Shown one piece after another: positions 17,455 to 25,599 of a DNA stretch of 27,422 bases (within the stretch, counting starts at the first letter, position 1; each line of letters opens with the position of its first letter). The DNA lies in the NCBI GenBank assembly GCA_003533975.1, contig DQCL01000023.1:1-27422 (forward strand). Reading direction: 5' to 3'. Under the pieces are notes generated by a model. That model did not search any database and had not been told where the DNA came from. It saw only the letters and a list, made by a program, of their open reading frames with translations. Source of the DNA: Octadecabacter sp. (lineage in GTDB: Bacteria; Pseudomonadota; Alphaproteobacteria; Rhodobacterales; Rhodobacteraceae). The position numbers were made by a program, and so were the translations under genes.

Positions 17455-17748
17455 ATGTGTAGCGCCTGCGGGTTCCCCACACGCCCCGGTCACTGGACCG
17501 ATGCCGGTGCCGATACGGCAGGCGACCGGATACGCCTAAAACTCAGCCGCGCGCGGGTGCTGGCGAAAATCCTCACCCCCTACGGATTTACGGCGCACGC
17601 ACCCGGTCAGGTGCCGGGCTTTACCCTGTCATCCTTCACTGGCAAGACAGTGATCGTTCCCGACCTAGAAGCGCTTTGGGATGCCGCCGCACAGCAAATC
17701 GGCGCGCCGATTGATCCGCTTGACCCCCGTTTTACCGGCGACGCATGA
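17455..17748 (+). CDS. Small Cys-containing protein of unknown function, coupled to CobW-type GTPase
   Basis: The 97-residue product starts MCSACGFPTRPGHW, with a C-x-x-C pair at residues 2 and 5. It continues as a compact soluble protein with SSFTGKTVIVPDLEALWDAAAQQIG near the C terminus. It matches no family that I recognise. Its stop codon overlaps the ATG of the G3E GTPase gene (ATGA), so the two are translationally coupled. The Cys pair beside a metallochaperone GTPase suggests metal binding or hand-over. AAAGG at 17442-17445 is a weak ribosome-binding site. Confidence 0.7.
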   Translation: MCSACGFPTRPGHWTDAGADTAGDRIRLKLSRARVLAKILTPYGFTAHAPGQVPGFTLSSFTGKTVIVPDLEALWDAAAQQIGAPIDPLDPRFTGDA

Positions 17749-18692
17749 CCGCCACACCCAAAGACAACCGAATGCGGCTGACAATCCTTGGCGGCTATCT
17801 CGGGTCAGGCAAAACCACATGGTTGCGCCACCAACTATTCGCCGGTGAATTCGGTCGCGCCCACATTCTCGTGAATGAAGCGGCGGAAACTCCTGTCGAT
17901 GACACACTACTGACTGCGCAAGCGGCTGGTGTCACGATGCTGGCAGGTGGATGCGCGTGCTGTACCGGCAAGGATGCCCTTGTTGCAGCTCTGCGCGCCA
18001 TCTGTGACGCCCGCAGCAAGGATCAGACCGTCACCGACCGCATTGTGCTGGAAACCAGCGGGCTGGCCGACCCCGCCGCGATCTTGACCGCGATCCGCCA
18101 GGACCCCGTTCTGGTGCATCATATCATAGTGTCCGAAATCATCGTGTTGGTCGATACTTTGCACGCCGCGGACCAACTGCGAACCGAACACCTAAGCCGC
18201 GCACAAATCGAAGCGGCAGATCGTGTCATCCTGACCAAGGTAGGGACGGCGCCACCCCTCCAGATCGCCGCTGTCGCTGCCACGGTGCCGCAAATGAATC
18301 CGCTCGCCAGCGTCTCCGGCGCGGACATGGGTGTATCTATGCCGCTGGACAACCTTCCGGATGCCGCCCCGTTGGATTTGCCGCCGCTTGGCCGCGATTT
18401 GACCCCAATCACGCCAACACGCATCGATATCGGGCCAGAGGTTGATTGGGCCTCGTTTTCCGTCTGGCTGTCTGCCCTGCTTTATGCACGAGGTGACGAT
18501 CTGGTCCGCGTCAAAGGGGTCATGGAAACCCCTGCCGGTCCGCTTCTGCTGCAGGCGGTACGCAAATCCGTCCAGCCGCCCGAACTATTGCCTCCCGAAG
18601 CCGCAAATCGCCAGAACCAGATCGTGTTTATCGGGCGCGGCTATTCGTCGGCTGCCCTGCGCGCGTCGCTGGTGTACTTCACCAGGCTATAA
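17745..18692 (+). CDS. CobW/COG0523-type G3E GTPase (putative metallochaperone)
   Basis: The 315-residue protein has the family P-loop GGYLGSGKTT (16-25) and the metal-binding C-A-C-C motif (C70, C72, C73 in GGCACCTG). An ETSGLADP Walker-B/switch block is near 103-110, and a C-terminal CobW_C domain spans about 235-315. COG0523 proteins load zinc, cobalt or other metals into client enzymes or respond to metal shortage. The guanine-recognition motif NKxD appears as T-K-V-G at 164-167, so nucleotide preference may have changed. It follows the small Cys protein and is the first metallochaperone after the metal-dependent imidase-like gene, a natural client. It has no strong promoter signal of its own. 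Confidence 0.9.
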   Translation: MTATPKDNRMRLTILGGYLGSGKTTWLRHQLFAGEFGRAHILVNEAAETPVDDTLLTAQAAGVTMLAGGCACCTGKDALVAALRAICDARSKDQTVTDRIVLETSGLADPAAILTAIRQDPVLVHHIIVSEIIVLVDTLHAADQLRTEHLSRAQIEAADRVILTKVGTAPPLQIAAVAATVPQMNPLASVSGADMGVSMPLDNLPDAAPLDLPPLGRDLTPITPTRIDIGPEVDWASFSVWLSALLYARGDDLVRVKGVMETPAGPLLLQAVRKSVQPPELLPPEAANRQNQIVFIGRGYSSAALRASLVYFTRL

Positions 18693-18924
18693 CTTCGGCA
18701 AACAAGACGCCTATTTAAGGAAAAAGGTTAACTGCGGGACGTGGGGCAAATGACTACGTCCCATGGCCGGGTTGCTGAGGCTCCTTGGTCGTTCTGGTTC
18801 CAACGCGCTTCAATTCGACCAAATCCGCACAACCGCCAAACGCCTGACTTAGCTCGACTGACAAGACTTTTGCTCTTGTTTCTGTATCTGGGTGGGAGCG
18901 GCTTGGACAACTTCGCGCCGTGTC

Positions 18925-18958
18925 CACGACCGCCAGTTGTTGGCGGCCGTGTTGTTTT
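18925..18958 (+). terminator. Terminator hairpin between convergent operons
   Basis: CACG-A-CCGCCA (18925-18935) pairs with TGGCGG-C-CGTG (18941-18951) around loop GTTGT, with one A-C mismatch, followed by TTGTTTT. It lies 233 bases beyond the CobW stop and just 10 bases beyond the hyuB stop on the other strand, with the T run on the plus strand. The preceding bases (18693-18924) show no supported gene. Confidence 0.6.
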
Positions 18959-18967
18959 GGGTTGGCT

Positions 18968-20923
18968 TTACGACCAATGCGCCACACTGCGCCGCTCAAA
19001 GCTCTCGCGGAACTGTTCGATTGTCTTTGGCAGCGGATCGCCGGTTTCCCAGTCCAGGATCACCGCATAGCGGCGCACGGCATCCATCGAGTTGATCTCG
19101 CCCCTACGGTACATCTGCGCGACCTCTTCTGGATCAGAGCGAGCCCAGGCCACGCGGTTGGCCCGGATATGCGCCCGCAGTTTCTCCGTCGCGGCCTCGT
19201 CCACCTCGTATTCGCACATATCAGCGTCCACTTCGGTGATCACCACACCGTAGTCCAACGCAGCCCTTTCAACCGAGACGTATTCGTCGATGACATCTGT
19301 CAGCACCGCGTCAGTCGTCCGCTCCATCGGATCGCCAAAGCCACCGCCACCCGCCGTGGGGCGCGCAAATTCGTCGCCCGAATACATCGGGAAATCAGAG
19401 AAAACCGATCCGAGCCATTCGGACGTCTCAGAACCTGCGCGTTTGATCGTCAGACCATGCGGCATCGACGGCAACCCGCCATCCACACCCCAAACAACAG
19501 CGCGTTCGCGGTCGCACACATAAGACATCACAGATTTTTCGCTTTCCAGCAGGAGCGAGGTTTTCTGAACACCTGCCCCACCCCGCCATTTGCCCGGTCC
19601 CGCGCTGTCTTGTTTGATCTGGAATTCCAATGTGCGTGTCGGATTGACCCGCTCGTTGCCCTCATTGGGTTGTGACATCAGGCCGGTGCCGAAGCACGCA
19701 GTGGTGACATCGCTCCCGTCTTTGCCGCGACGACCGCCCCAGCCACCGGGGAGCCATTCGTAGAACATGAAAGTGGCGTCCTCATCCCGCCGCTTGTCCG
19801 TGCCACCGGCCAGCAGGTATTCAAGGTTAAAGGCACAGGCGATGGCACGTACCGGCATGATATCAGACCACATCTCAAAGACGGAATTCATGATCTTTTC
19901 AAACGGCATCAAAAAGCCTGTTACAGCGACGGGCCACTGGGCGCTGACCACCGAGTTTTCCGGCGCTTCAACCGAAATCATCCGGTAGAAACCAGAGTTC
20001 AGTGGCAAGTCAGGGAAAAAGGTCTTCATCCCCGCCACCACGGCCGAGAACGTCGCCCCCGGTGCAGAGTTGTACATCGAGCCAATCGTCGGATGGCTGC
20101 CCTCAAAATCGTAATGAATTTGATCGCCTTTGATCGTCATCTTGATGTGGATCGGGATCATGCCTTCACCACCCGACGGATCGCGGTCGATGTAATCGAC
20201 AGATTCCCATGTCCCATCTGGCAGGGCTGCAATCCGTTGACGCACGGCACGTTCCACATAATCCTGCACCTCGTTCATGCCTTGGGTAACTTGTTCGCGG
20301 CCATATTTGCGCACAAGACGCAGGATTTCGCGTTCGGCCACTTGGGTCGCCTGCGCTTGGCTATGGATGTCACCAATGATCGACGCAGGGTCGCGTGTGT
20401 TGTTCGCAATCAGGTTCGCCACGTCCGAACAAAAATCACCTGCGCGGAACAGACGAACGGGCGTGATCCGGACCGCTTCGCGGAACATATCCTTAGCCGT
20501 CACATCGAACGAACCTGGCACAGAGCCACCCAAATCGGACCAGTGCCCATTGGATTGCGAGAACCCGATCAGCACGTCCTCGTCAAAAATGGGGCGCACC
20601 AGGCGCACGTCGCTGAAGTGCGTGCCGCCTGCGTAAGGGTCGTTGATCGCATAGACATCACCGGGCATCATATCGCCTTTGAAGACGCGGATGACGTCCT
20701 TGCAGGTAAAGTGCAGCGTGCCGACGTGCACCGCAATGTCGTCATTCCCTTGCGCTACAGAATTTCCCTCGGCGTCATGCAGCGCATTGGAAAAATCACG
20801 ATTGTAGATCACGAAGGAATAACAGGTGCGCAGCATCTGTTCGGCCATCTGGTCCACCGAGGTGATGAATGAGTTCTTGAGAACCTCAAACGTGACGGGA
20901 TCTAGGGCTTTTGAATCACTCAT
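18968..20923 (-). CDS. hyuB: Hydantoinase B / oxoprolinase family protein (HyuB)
   Basis: The 651-residue protein belongs to the HyuB family, with the hallmark NDPYAGGTHFSDVRLVRPIF near residues 93-112. Conserved glycine-rich blocks such as GGWGGRRGKDGSDV and GPGKWRGGAG lie in the later half, and TAGGGGFGDP near the end. HyuB works with HyuA in ATP-dependent opening of five-membered cyclic amides (hydantoins, 5-oxoproline); related pairs carboxylate acetophenone. Its ribosome-binding site AGGAG overlaps the last codons of hyuA, 4 bases away, so the two are coupled. The ~90-residue charged C-terminal tail is longer than in the shortest family members. No acetone-carboxylase gamma subunit is seen, which favours a hydrolase. 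Confidence 0.92.
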   Translation of the reverse strand: MSDSKALDPVTFEVLKNSFITSVDQMAEQMLRTCYSFVIYNRDFSNALHDAEGNSVAQGNDDIAVHVGTLHFTCKDVIRVFKGDMMPGDVYAINDPYAGGTHFSDVRLVRPIFDEDVLIGFSQSNGHWSDLGGSVPGSFDVTAKDMFREAVRITPVRLFRAGDFCSDVANLIANNTRDPASIIGDIHSQAQATQVAEREILRLVRKYGREQVTQGMNEVQDYVERAVRQRIAALPDGTWESVDYIDRDPSGGEGMIPIHIKMTIKGDQIHYDFEGSHPTIGSMYNSAPGATFSAVVAGMKTFFPDLPLNSGFYRMISVEAPENSVVSAQWPVAVTGFLMPFEKIMNSVFEMWSDIMPVRAIACAFNLEYLLAGGTDKRRDEDATFMFYEWLPGGWGGRRGKDGSDVTTACFGTGLMSQPNEGNERVNPTRTLEFQIKQDSAGPGKWRGGAGVQKTSLLLESEKSVMSYVCDRERAVVWGVDGGLPSMPHGLTIKRAGSETSEWLGSVFSDFPMYSGDEFARPTAGGGGFGDPMERTTDAVLTDVIDEYVSVERAALDYGVVITEVDADMCEYEVDEAATEKLRAHIRANRVAWARSDPEEVAQMYRRGEINSMDAVRRYAVILDWETGDPLPKTIEQFRESFERRSVAHWS

Positions 20924-20927
20924 GATT

Positions 20928-22955
20928 TTACTCCTGCACTCGGATGAGAATGTTCATGTATTGGTCGACCTCAGCGGTCGTGTTCGGCGGGATGACGGTG
21001 GTTGAATCGAACTGTTCGACAATCGCGGGGCCGTTGAAAGTAGCGCCTGCGGACAGATTATCACGTTCAAAGATCATCGCGGTGTGTGCCTTGCCATTGA
21101 ACCAGACATCGCGGGTGACGTCGGTTGTTGGTGTATTCTTCTTCACTTCATGGGTTTGCAGCTCGGCCTTTGGCACCATGCCTGTCGCCGTCAGCCCTAC
21201 GCGGAAAATCGACACAGGCGCGTCATCGCGGCGGTAGTTGAACTCCCGTTCGTGTTCAGCATGGAAGCCGTCTATGAGCGTATTGATGTCAGTAACCTTC
21301 GCCGGGGCAGGTACCGCCAATGAACGCCACTGGCCTTGGTACATCATCTCTACAGTCCGCTGTGTAACGATGTCCTTTGGTGCCACGCCTTCATGCTTGA
21401 GGCGCTCGGCTGCCATGGCTTCGAGGCGGCCAAAGGCGGCCTCGATATCCGCAGGTTTTGTCTCAACGGCAGCGGCCATGAAGCTTTCGGAGAAGTCATG
21501 CTGGATATCGACAAGCAGGCACCCCAAAGCAGATGTTACGCCTGGATTCGGCGGAATGATGACCGTCGGGATCGAAAGCTCCTTGGCAATCGCGGCACCA
21601 TGCAACGCGCCTGCGCCACCAAAGGCCACAAGCGCAAAGTCGCGTGGGTCATAGCCCCGTGAAATCGACAACAGACGCACCGCGTTCGCCATGTTGGCGT
21701 TGGCCACAGCGACAACAGCTTCCGCCGCTTCGTGCAATTCCATCCCAAAGGGCTCTGCCACGGTCTCCTTGACAGACGCTTCAGCCAGTGCGGGATCAAG
21801 CGTGATCTTGCCCCCCGCCAATGACGTGCCAAGACGGCCCAGAACGACATTGGCGTCCGTGTTGGTCGCAACTTCGTTGCCGTTCTTGTAGCACGCCGGT
21901 CCGGGGAATGCGCCAGCCGACTGGGGACCATTGCGCAGCGAGCCGCCTTCGTCTTTCCAGGCCAGCGATCCACCGCCCGCACCGATGGTCAGAACCTCGA
22001 TGGACGGAAAGCGGATCGGGTAGCCGTATTCGATGTACCAATCCTTGGTGACCCGAGACTTGCCCTGATAAACCAGCGACACGTCTGTGCTGGTGCCGCC
22101 CATGTCAAAACCGATGGAGTTTTCAAACCCACATAGGTTCCCGATAAACCGGCTGGCAATCGCGCCCGCTGCAATACCGGACCCGGCCAAACGGGCCGCG
22201 AAATCCTTGACACTTGCAGGGGTCATGACGCCGCCGCCTGTGTGTAACAGCAGAAGATCACGCTCGTACCCACCGTCGGACAGCTTGCCTTCAAGGCGTT
22301 CCACGTAGTCGACCACCGAAGGAGACACGACTGCATTCGCCATCGTCGTAGAGAACCGTTCGTGCTCAAAAATCTCTGGCAGGACCTGAGAGGAGATGGA
22401 CACAGGAATATCCGGCATGACGCTTAGCAGGATCTCCCGCATACGGGCTTCATTGGCACCATTGGTATAGGAGTTCATGAAACAAACCGCGACCGAGGCC
22501 ACTTTACGTTTCTTCAATACATGGGCTACGCGCAGCGCGTCTTCCTCATTCAGCGCCTCTAGAACGGTGCCATTCGCATCAACGCATTCCCGGACAGTCA
22601 GGCGATCGCGACGTGGGATGTAGGGCTTGGCGACATCTTTGTAGGTATCCCATAGGTCCTCTTTGTTGGCTCGGCGAATTTCGACAACGTCGCGAAACCC
22701 TTCAGTGCAGATCATCGCAGAGCGCGCCAGATTCCGCGTGATCAACGCGTTTGTCGCCACCGTTGTGCCGTGCGAGAACATCGACACTTCGCTTAGATCA
22801 ATCCCGCCTTGCTCAATCCCATTCAGAATGGCAACCATGGGGTCATCAGGGGTTGATGCCGTCTTTTCAATGCGGATCGCCCCAGTGGTTTCGTCCATGA
22901 TACAGACGTCGGTAAACGTCCCACCTACGTCCACGGCTACTCTGGTATTTTTCAT
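20928..22955 (-). CDS. hyuA: Hydantoinase A / oxoprolinase family protein (HyuA)
   Basis: The start at 22955 (MKNTRVAVDVGGTFTDVC) was chosen over an ATG 30 bases upstream because AAGGA stands 7 bases before it and the ASKHA-fold phosphate loop begins at once, as in other HyuA proteins. The 675-residue protein shows SHGTTVATNALITR near residue 60, FDMGGTSTDVSLV near 283-295 and the FGGAGALHG block near 455. HyuA binds and uses ATP to phosphorylate the amide carbonyl so that the ring can be opened with HyuB. HyuA plus HyuB together match the domain order and size of eukaryotic 5-oxoprolinase. The gene lies 87 bases downstream of an AraC regulator on the same strand. Confidence 0.93.
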   Translation of the reverse strand: MKNTRVAVDVGGTFTDVCIMDETTGAIRIEKTASTPDDPMVAILNGIEQGGIDLSEVSMFSHGTTVATNALITRNLARSAMICTEGFRDVVEIRRANKEDLWDTYKDVAKPYIPRRDRLTVRECVDANGTVLEALNEEDALRVAHVLKKRKVASVAVCFMNSYTNGANEARMREILLSVMPDIPVSISSQVLPEIFEHERFSTTMANAVVSPSVVDYVERLEGKLSDGGYERDLLLLHTGGGVMTPASVKDFAARLAGSGIAAGAIASRFIGNLCGFENSIGFDMGGTSTDVSLVYQGKSRVTKDWYIEYGYPIRFPSIEVLTIGAGGGSLAWKDEGGSLRNGPQSAGAFPGPACYKNGNEVATNTDANVVLGRLGTSLAGGKITLDPALAEASVKETVAEPFGMELHEAAEAVVAVANANMANAVRLLSISRGYDPRDFALVAFGGAGALHGAAIAKELSIPTVIIPPNPGVTSALGCLLVDIQHDFSESFMAAAVETKPADIEAAFGRLEAMAAERLKHEGVAPKDIVTQRTVEMMYQGQWRSLAVPAPAKVTDINTLIDGFHAEHEREFNYRRDDAPVSIFRVGLTATGMVPKAELQTHEVKKNTPTTDVTRDVWFNGKAHTAMIFERDNLSAGATFNGPAIVEQFDSTTVIPPNTTAEVDQYMNILIRVQE

Positions 22956-23042
22956 TCTTTCATCCTTCAAAAGACAATTAGGCATCGCGATGGTGCCAGC
23001 GAAAGCCGACCCAACTCAGGAACTTTGGTTTTTTATTGCAGT

Positions 23043-24005
23043 TTACGGGGGGGCAGCCTGTTGGTTATGCTGCGCTGATTTGCGTGTTTCTGTCGGCGTA
23101 CAGCCAAACTGCGCGCGATAGGCTTTGTTGAACTGCGATTGGTCCGAGAATCCCCATCGATGGGCAATCTCGGCAACCGTGGTCGCGCCTTCTACGCTCA
23201 GGTCTTCGCGCGCCCGTACCAGGCGTTTTTCGCGGATAAATCCGGAAATCGACTTGTCCGCCCCCAGGAACAACTGCTGAAGATAGCGCAGCGAGACATT
23301 GCAGGCTTCGGCGACAAGGTTGGAGGACAAGTCTTCATTGCTCAGGTTGTTACGGATAAACTGTTCGGCGCGGTGCAGGTGGGCCGCACGGATGGACGAC
23401 ATATTGCTGTCGAGCACCCGATCATCTTTGCGGATAGCCAAACAAAGCAAATCAAGGATGTGCTTGCCCGCCGCACTCCGCGCCGTCTCATCAAGGAAAT
23501 CGACGTGCTGTGCCGTCGTCTTCACCGTATCAAGAAAGTAGTTTGCAACACCTTCAGTGCCGTCAAAACTCAGCGCGCCCAATCTATCCGTTGGACCAAT
23601 CCGCGCACGCACACTCTCGGAAGATACCTTGAGTACCAACAGCTCGTTTGTCTGTTCATGCCAAAACTCGTAGGGCAGATCGCCCCGTTCAACCAAAAAC
23701 TCTCCAGGTGAACAAGTCGCCTGCCGCGCGTTCTGTTCAAACCCGACGTTACCCAATCTGGGAATAGTGATCAGCAAGCTGCTTTCGACTTCGTCCAGAA
23801 AGTGCCGCTTGTGCCGCCTATATAGAATCCCATCGCAGCGCATTTGCGATAGCCCAACGATCCCCAAATTCCACGTGTTCAAATCACCCGCGAAGGAGTG
23901 ATCATCGGACATCGTCGTCTCAAGCGGGAAGAACGTGTCAGAGACAGCCGTCTGCCATTGATTGGCGGTCAGTCGATTGTTGGCAGCTTTGTCCTTCAGA
24001 CTCAT
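23043..24005 (-). CDS. AraC-family transcriptional regulator
   Basis: Start placed at 24005 (MSLKDKAANNR), with GGGGA about 9 bases upstream; the earlier ATG at 24023 lacks that spacing. The 320-residue protein has an N-terminal AraC-binding-like sensor domain (SSLLITIPRLGNVGFEQNARQ, SPGEFLVERGD). The C-terminal double HTH (LVAEACNVSLRYLQQLFLG, then VAEIAHRWGFSDQSQFNKAYRAQFGCTPTE) spans residues ~215-310. It is encoded directly upstream of hyuA on the same strand and most likely activates hyuAB in response to the substrate or a ring-opened product. It could share a transcript with hyuAB or have its own promoter in the AT-rich region upstream. Confidence 0.92.
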   Translation of the reverse strand: MSLKDKAANNRLTANQWQTAVSDTFFPLETTMSDDHSFAGDLNTWNLGIVGLSQMRCDGILYRRHKRHFLDEVESSLLITIPRLGNVGFEQNARQATCSPGEFLVERGDLPYEFWHEQTNELLVLKVSSESVRARIGPTDRLGALSFDGTEGVANYFLDTVKTTAQHVDFLDETARSAAGKHILDLLCLAIRKDDRVLDSNMSSIRAAHLHRAEQFIRNNLSNEDLSSNLVAEACNVSLRYLQQLFLGADKSISGFIREKRLVRAREDLSVEGATTVAEIAHRWGFSDQSQFNKAYRAQFGCTPTETRKSAQHNQQAAPP

Positions 24006-24829
24006 TTCACGTTCCCCGCACACAAAATGCTTTGCGTTAAGGACAGCCTAACATTGTTCTGACAAACCACTTTGGCAAAAAGCGCACAAATTCTTGTGCC
24101 GTTTCCATTCTCACGTTCCGTTTGGTGCTGTGATTGGTGTTCCCGAGGCAATAGACTAACAATAAACCACATAAAAACAAAGTCTTATCAGGTCTTCAGG
24201 CACTTCCGACAGCCCGAAAAGGCCCATCTACTTGTCATGGCAGTCGTTGCGGCGACCACAGCCAAAGCGGATAATTCTCGTTATTCAGCCAGTTTTTTGG
24301 CTACGGCCTTTGAAGGCGCAACCTGGAAATGGGGAATCACGGTGCAAAACCGCCCTATTCCTAAGGCCACAGGTTCTACCGTCATCGCTAGATAACGATG
24401 TTCATCTGAAACGAACCTTGCGACCTGCAGCGATTGCCACCTCCCCGCCCGTGTGGTTTATTGGTGCGAACGCGAAGCACACAAAGCGGTCGTTGCTTCT
24501 TCCTCCTGGAAGGGCAGAAAAGCCCCGCAACTTATCAGTTCGATGGTCTGATCTCGCTGCAGTTTGTATGAATGGCCGGTTTTCCGCTGCATGGCAGCGC
24601 GGAAGATCACGCATCTGCCGCATTTTGTTTGCTGCGAGCGCGCGCAGTGAGAAAACCAAATTCACGGAATGGGCTCTTCGCGGCCATGCGGCGGTGCAGA
24701 AAAATGTCCCGTTTCGAGGATATCTGAATGTCAACTCACGCTGGAGGCCTATTCAGGGTTCGCACCCGCAGAGAATGACCGCAATCCGCCCTTCTTTCGA
24801 AAACCGACTGGACTTTAGTACGTGTTGAA
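24006..24829. other. Non-coding or eroded stretch between hyu locus and recombinase cassette
   Basis: About 820 bases hold no gene I can support. The first 200 bases (24006-24200) are AT-rich and probably contain the promoter of the AraC gene. From about 24400 to 24800 open frames exist on both strands, but none has a good start with a ribosome-binding site or a recognisable domain; the composition looks like decayed coding DNA or the intergenic filler common in this bacterial group. Confidence 0.5.
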
Positions 24830-24845
24830 GCGGTAGTGCCTGTAC
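24830..24845 (+). repeat. Left imperfect inverted repeat of recombinase cassette
   Basis: GCGGTAGTGCCTGTAC matches the reverse complement of 27248-27263 (GCGATAGTGGCGGTAC) at 13 of 16 positions. It lies 97 bases before the first gene of the cassette and partly overlaps the outer arm of a hairpin. Confidence 0.5.
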
Positions 24846-24887
24846 CTTCCAGGTTGCCCGGGATCGCCGGGCTCCACTCAGTACAGG
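24839..24887 (+). promoter_or_regulatory. Nested stem structure upstream of DUF3489 gene
   Basis: Outer arms CCTGTAC (24839-24845) and GTACAGG (24881-24887) enclose an inner perfect stem GCCCGG / CCGGGC (24856-24861 and 24867-24872) with loop GATCG. The structure ends 39 bases before the DUF3489 start. It may be a recombinase or regulator binding site, a crossover site, or an RNA leader. Confidence 0.5.
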
Positions 24888-24926
24888 GTGAAGGATTGGC
24901 CTTTGCCCGCCGAGTGGAGAACAACG

Positions 24927-25181
24927 ATGATTATCGACCCCAAATCAAAGACCAAAGTGCAGGCCTCTAAACCTACCGGGCAGAAGCTTACGCGTCAGCA
25001 ACAGCTGGCCAAACTGCTGTGTCGCAAATCAGGTGCCTCAGTCGCGCAGATTCAGAAGGCGTTCGGCTGGCAGCCGCACACGGCACGGGCGGCGATCTCG
25101 ATGCTACGCAAGGGCGGAATGGCAATTGAGCGCACCGATACGGGCAAAGGGCCTGTCTATGGTGCCGCCAGCGAGGGGTAA
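24927..25181 (+). CDS. DUF3489 domain-containing small protein
   Basis: The start at 24927 (MIIDPKSKTKVQ) has GGAGA 7 bases upstream; a longer frame from 24888 would begin inside the leader. The 84-residue protein has a basic, unstructured N terminus and then a predicted winged-helix-like region (RKSGASVAQIQKAFGWQPHTARAAISMLRK) typical of DUF3489. The ending GKGPVYGAA resembles a wing strand. It is probably a small DNA-binding regulator or accessory factor for the recombinase. It is separated by only 4 bases from the next gene. Confidence 0.86.
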   Translation: MIIDPKSKTKVQASKPTGQKLTRQQQLAKLLCRKSGASVAQIQKAFGWQPHTARAAISMLRKGGMAIERTDTGKGPVYGAASEG

Positions 25182-25185
25182 GATC

Positions 25186-25599
25186 ATGGCCGTAGAACGC
25201 AACAGCAATCTAGAACGGGCATTCGCAGCGATTGAAGAGCTAGACCGGAGTGATTGCCTTGAGCATTGGCGGGAGGCCTTTGGCCGGTCGCCGCCAAAGC
25301 ATCTCTCTGTCCCCTTCATGAAGCGGGTACTGATCAGGGACCTACAATGCCGGGTCCTGGGCGGTCTGTCCTCCAGGACTGCGCGTCGCCTGAAACAGAT
25401 CGCCTCAGGTAAGACACCACCGGCGAAGGCCAAGCCAGGATCACATCTGGTTCGGGAGTGGAACGGGCGCACCTACCAGGTTGAGGTGGTCGATGGTGGT
25501 TATGTCATGGACGGCAAGAGCTGGCGGTCCCTGTCGGCCATTGCCCGGCACATCACCGGGGCGCATTGGTCCGGCCCACGCTTCTTCGGTGTGCAGTAA
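25186..25599 (+). CDS. DUF2924 domain-containing protein
   Basis: The start at 25186 follows GAGGGG and lies just after the DUF3489 stop. The 137-residue protein has the DUF2924 layout: an N-terminal W-R-E-A-F-G-R-P-P-like segment (HWREAFGRSPPKHLS), a middle region, and the C-terminal block REWNGRTYQVEVVDGGYVMDG followed by SLSAIARHITGAHWSGPRFFG. This last part is the conserved core. Its function is unknown; constant pairing with the recombinase suggests a co-factor, directionality factor or DNA-binding protein. Its stop codon overlaps the recombinase ATG. Confidence 0.9.
   Translation: MAVERNSNLERAFAAIEELDRSDCLEHWREAFGRSPPKHLSVPFMKRVLIRDLQCRVLGGLSSRTARRLKQIASGKTPPAKAKPGSHLVREWNGRTYQVEVVDGGYVMDGKSWRSLSAIARHITGAHWSGPRFFGVQ

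Noticed and set aside
18736..18762. GGGACGT/ACGTCCC hairpin after the CobW gene
   Set aside because: Only 7 bp with a 13-base loop and no T run; the hairpin at 18925 is a better terminator.
18741..19070. Plus-strand open frame between CobW and hyuB
   Set aside because: Its second half runs antisense into hyuB and the first half shows no domain or ribosome-binding site.
18968..22955. Acetone carboxylase alpha/beta subunits
   Set aside because: HyuA and HyuB are homologous to these, but the small gamma subunit is absent and the context is amide catabolism.
24232..24828. 198-residue plus-strand open frame upstream of the recombinase cassette
   Set aside because: No start signal, no recognisable domain, and competing frames on the other strand; treated as non-coding or decayed.
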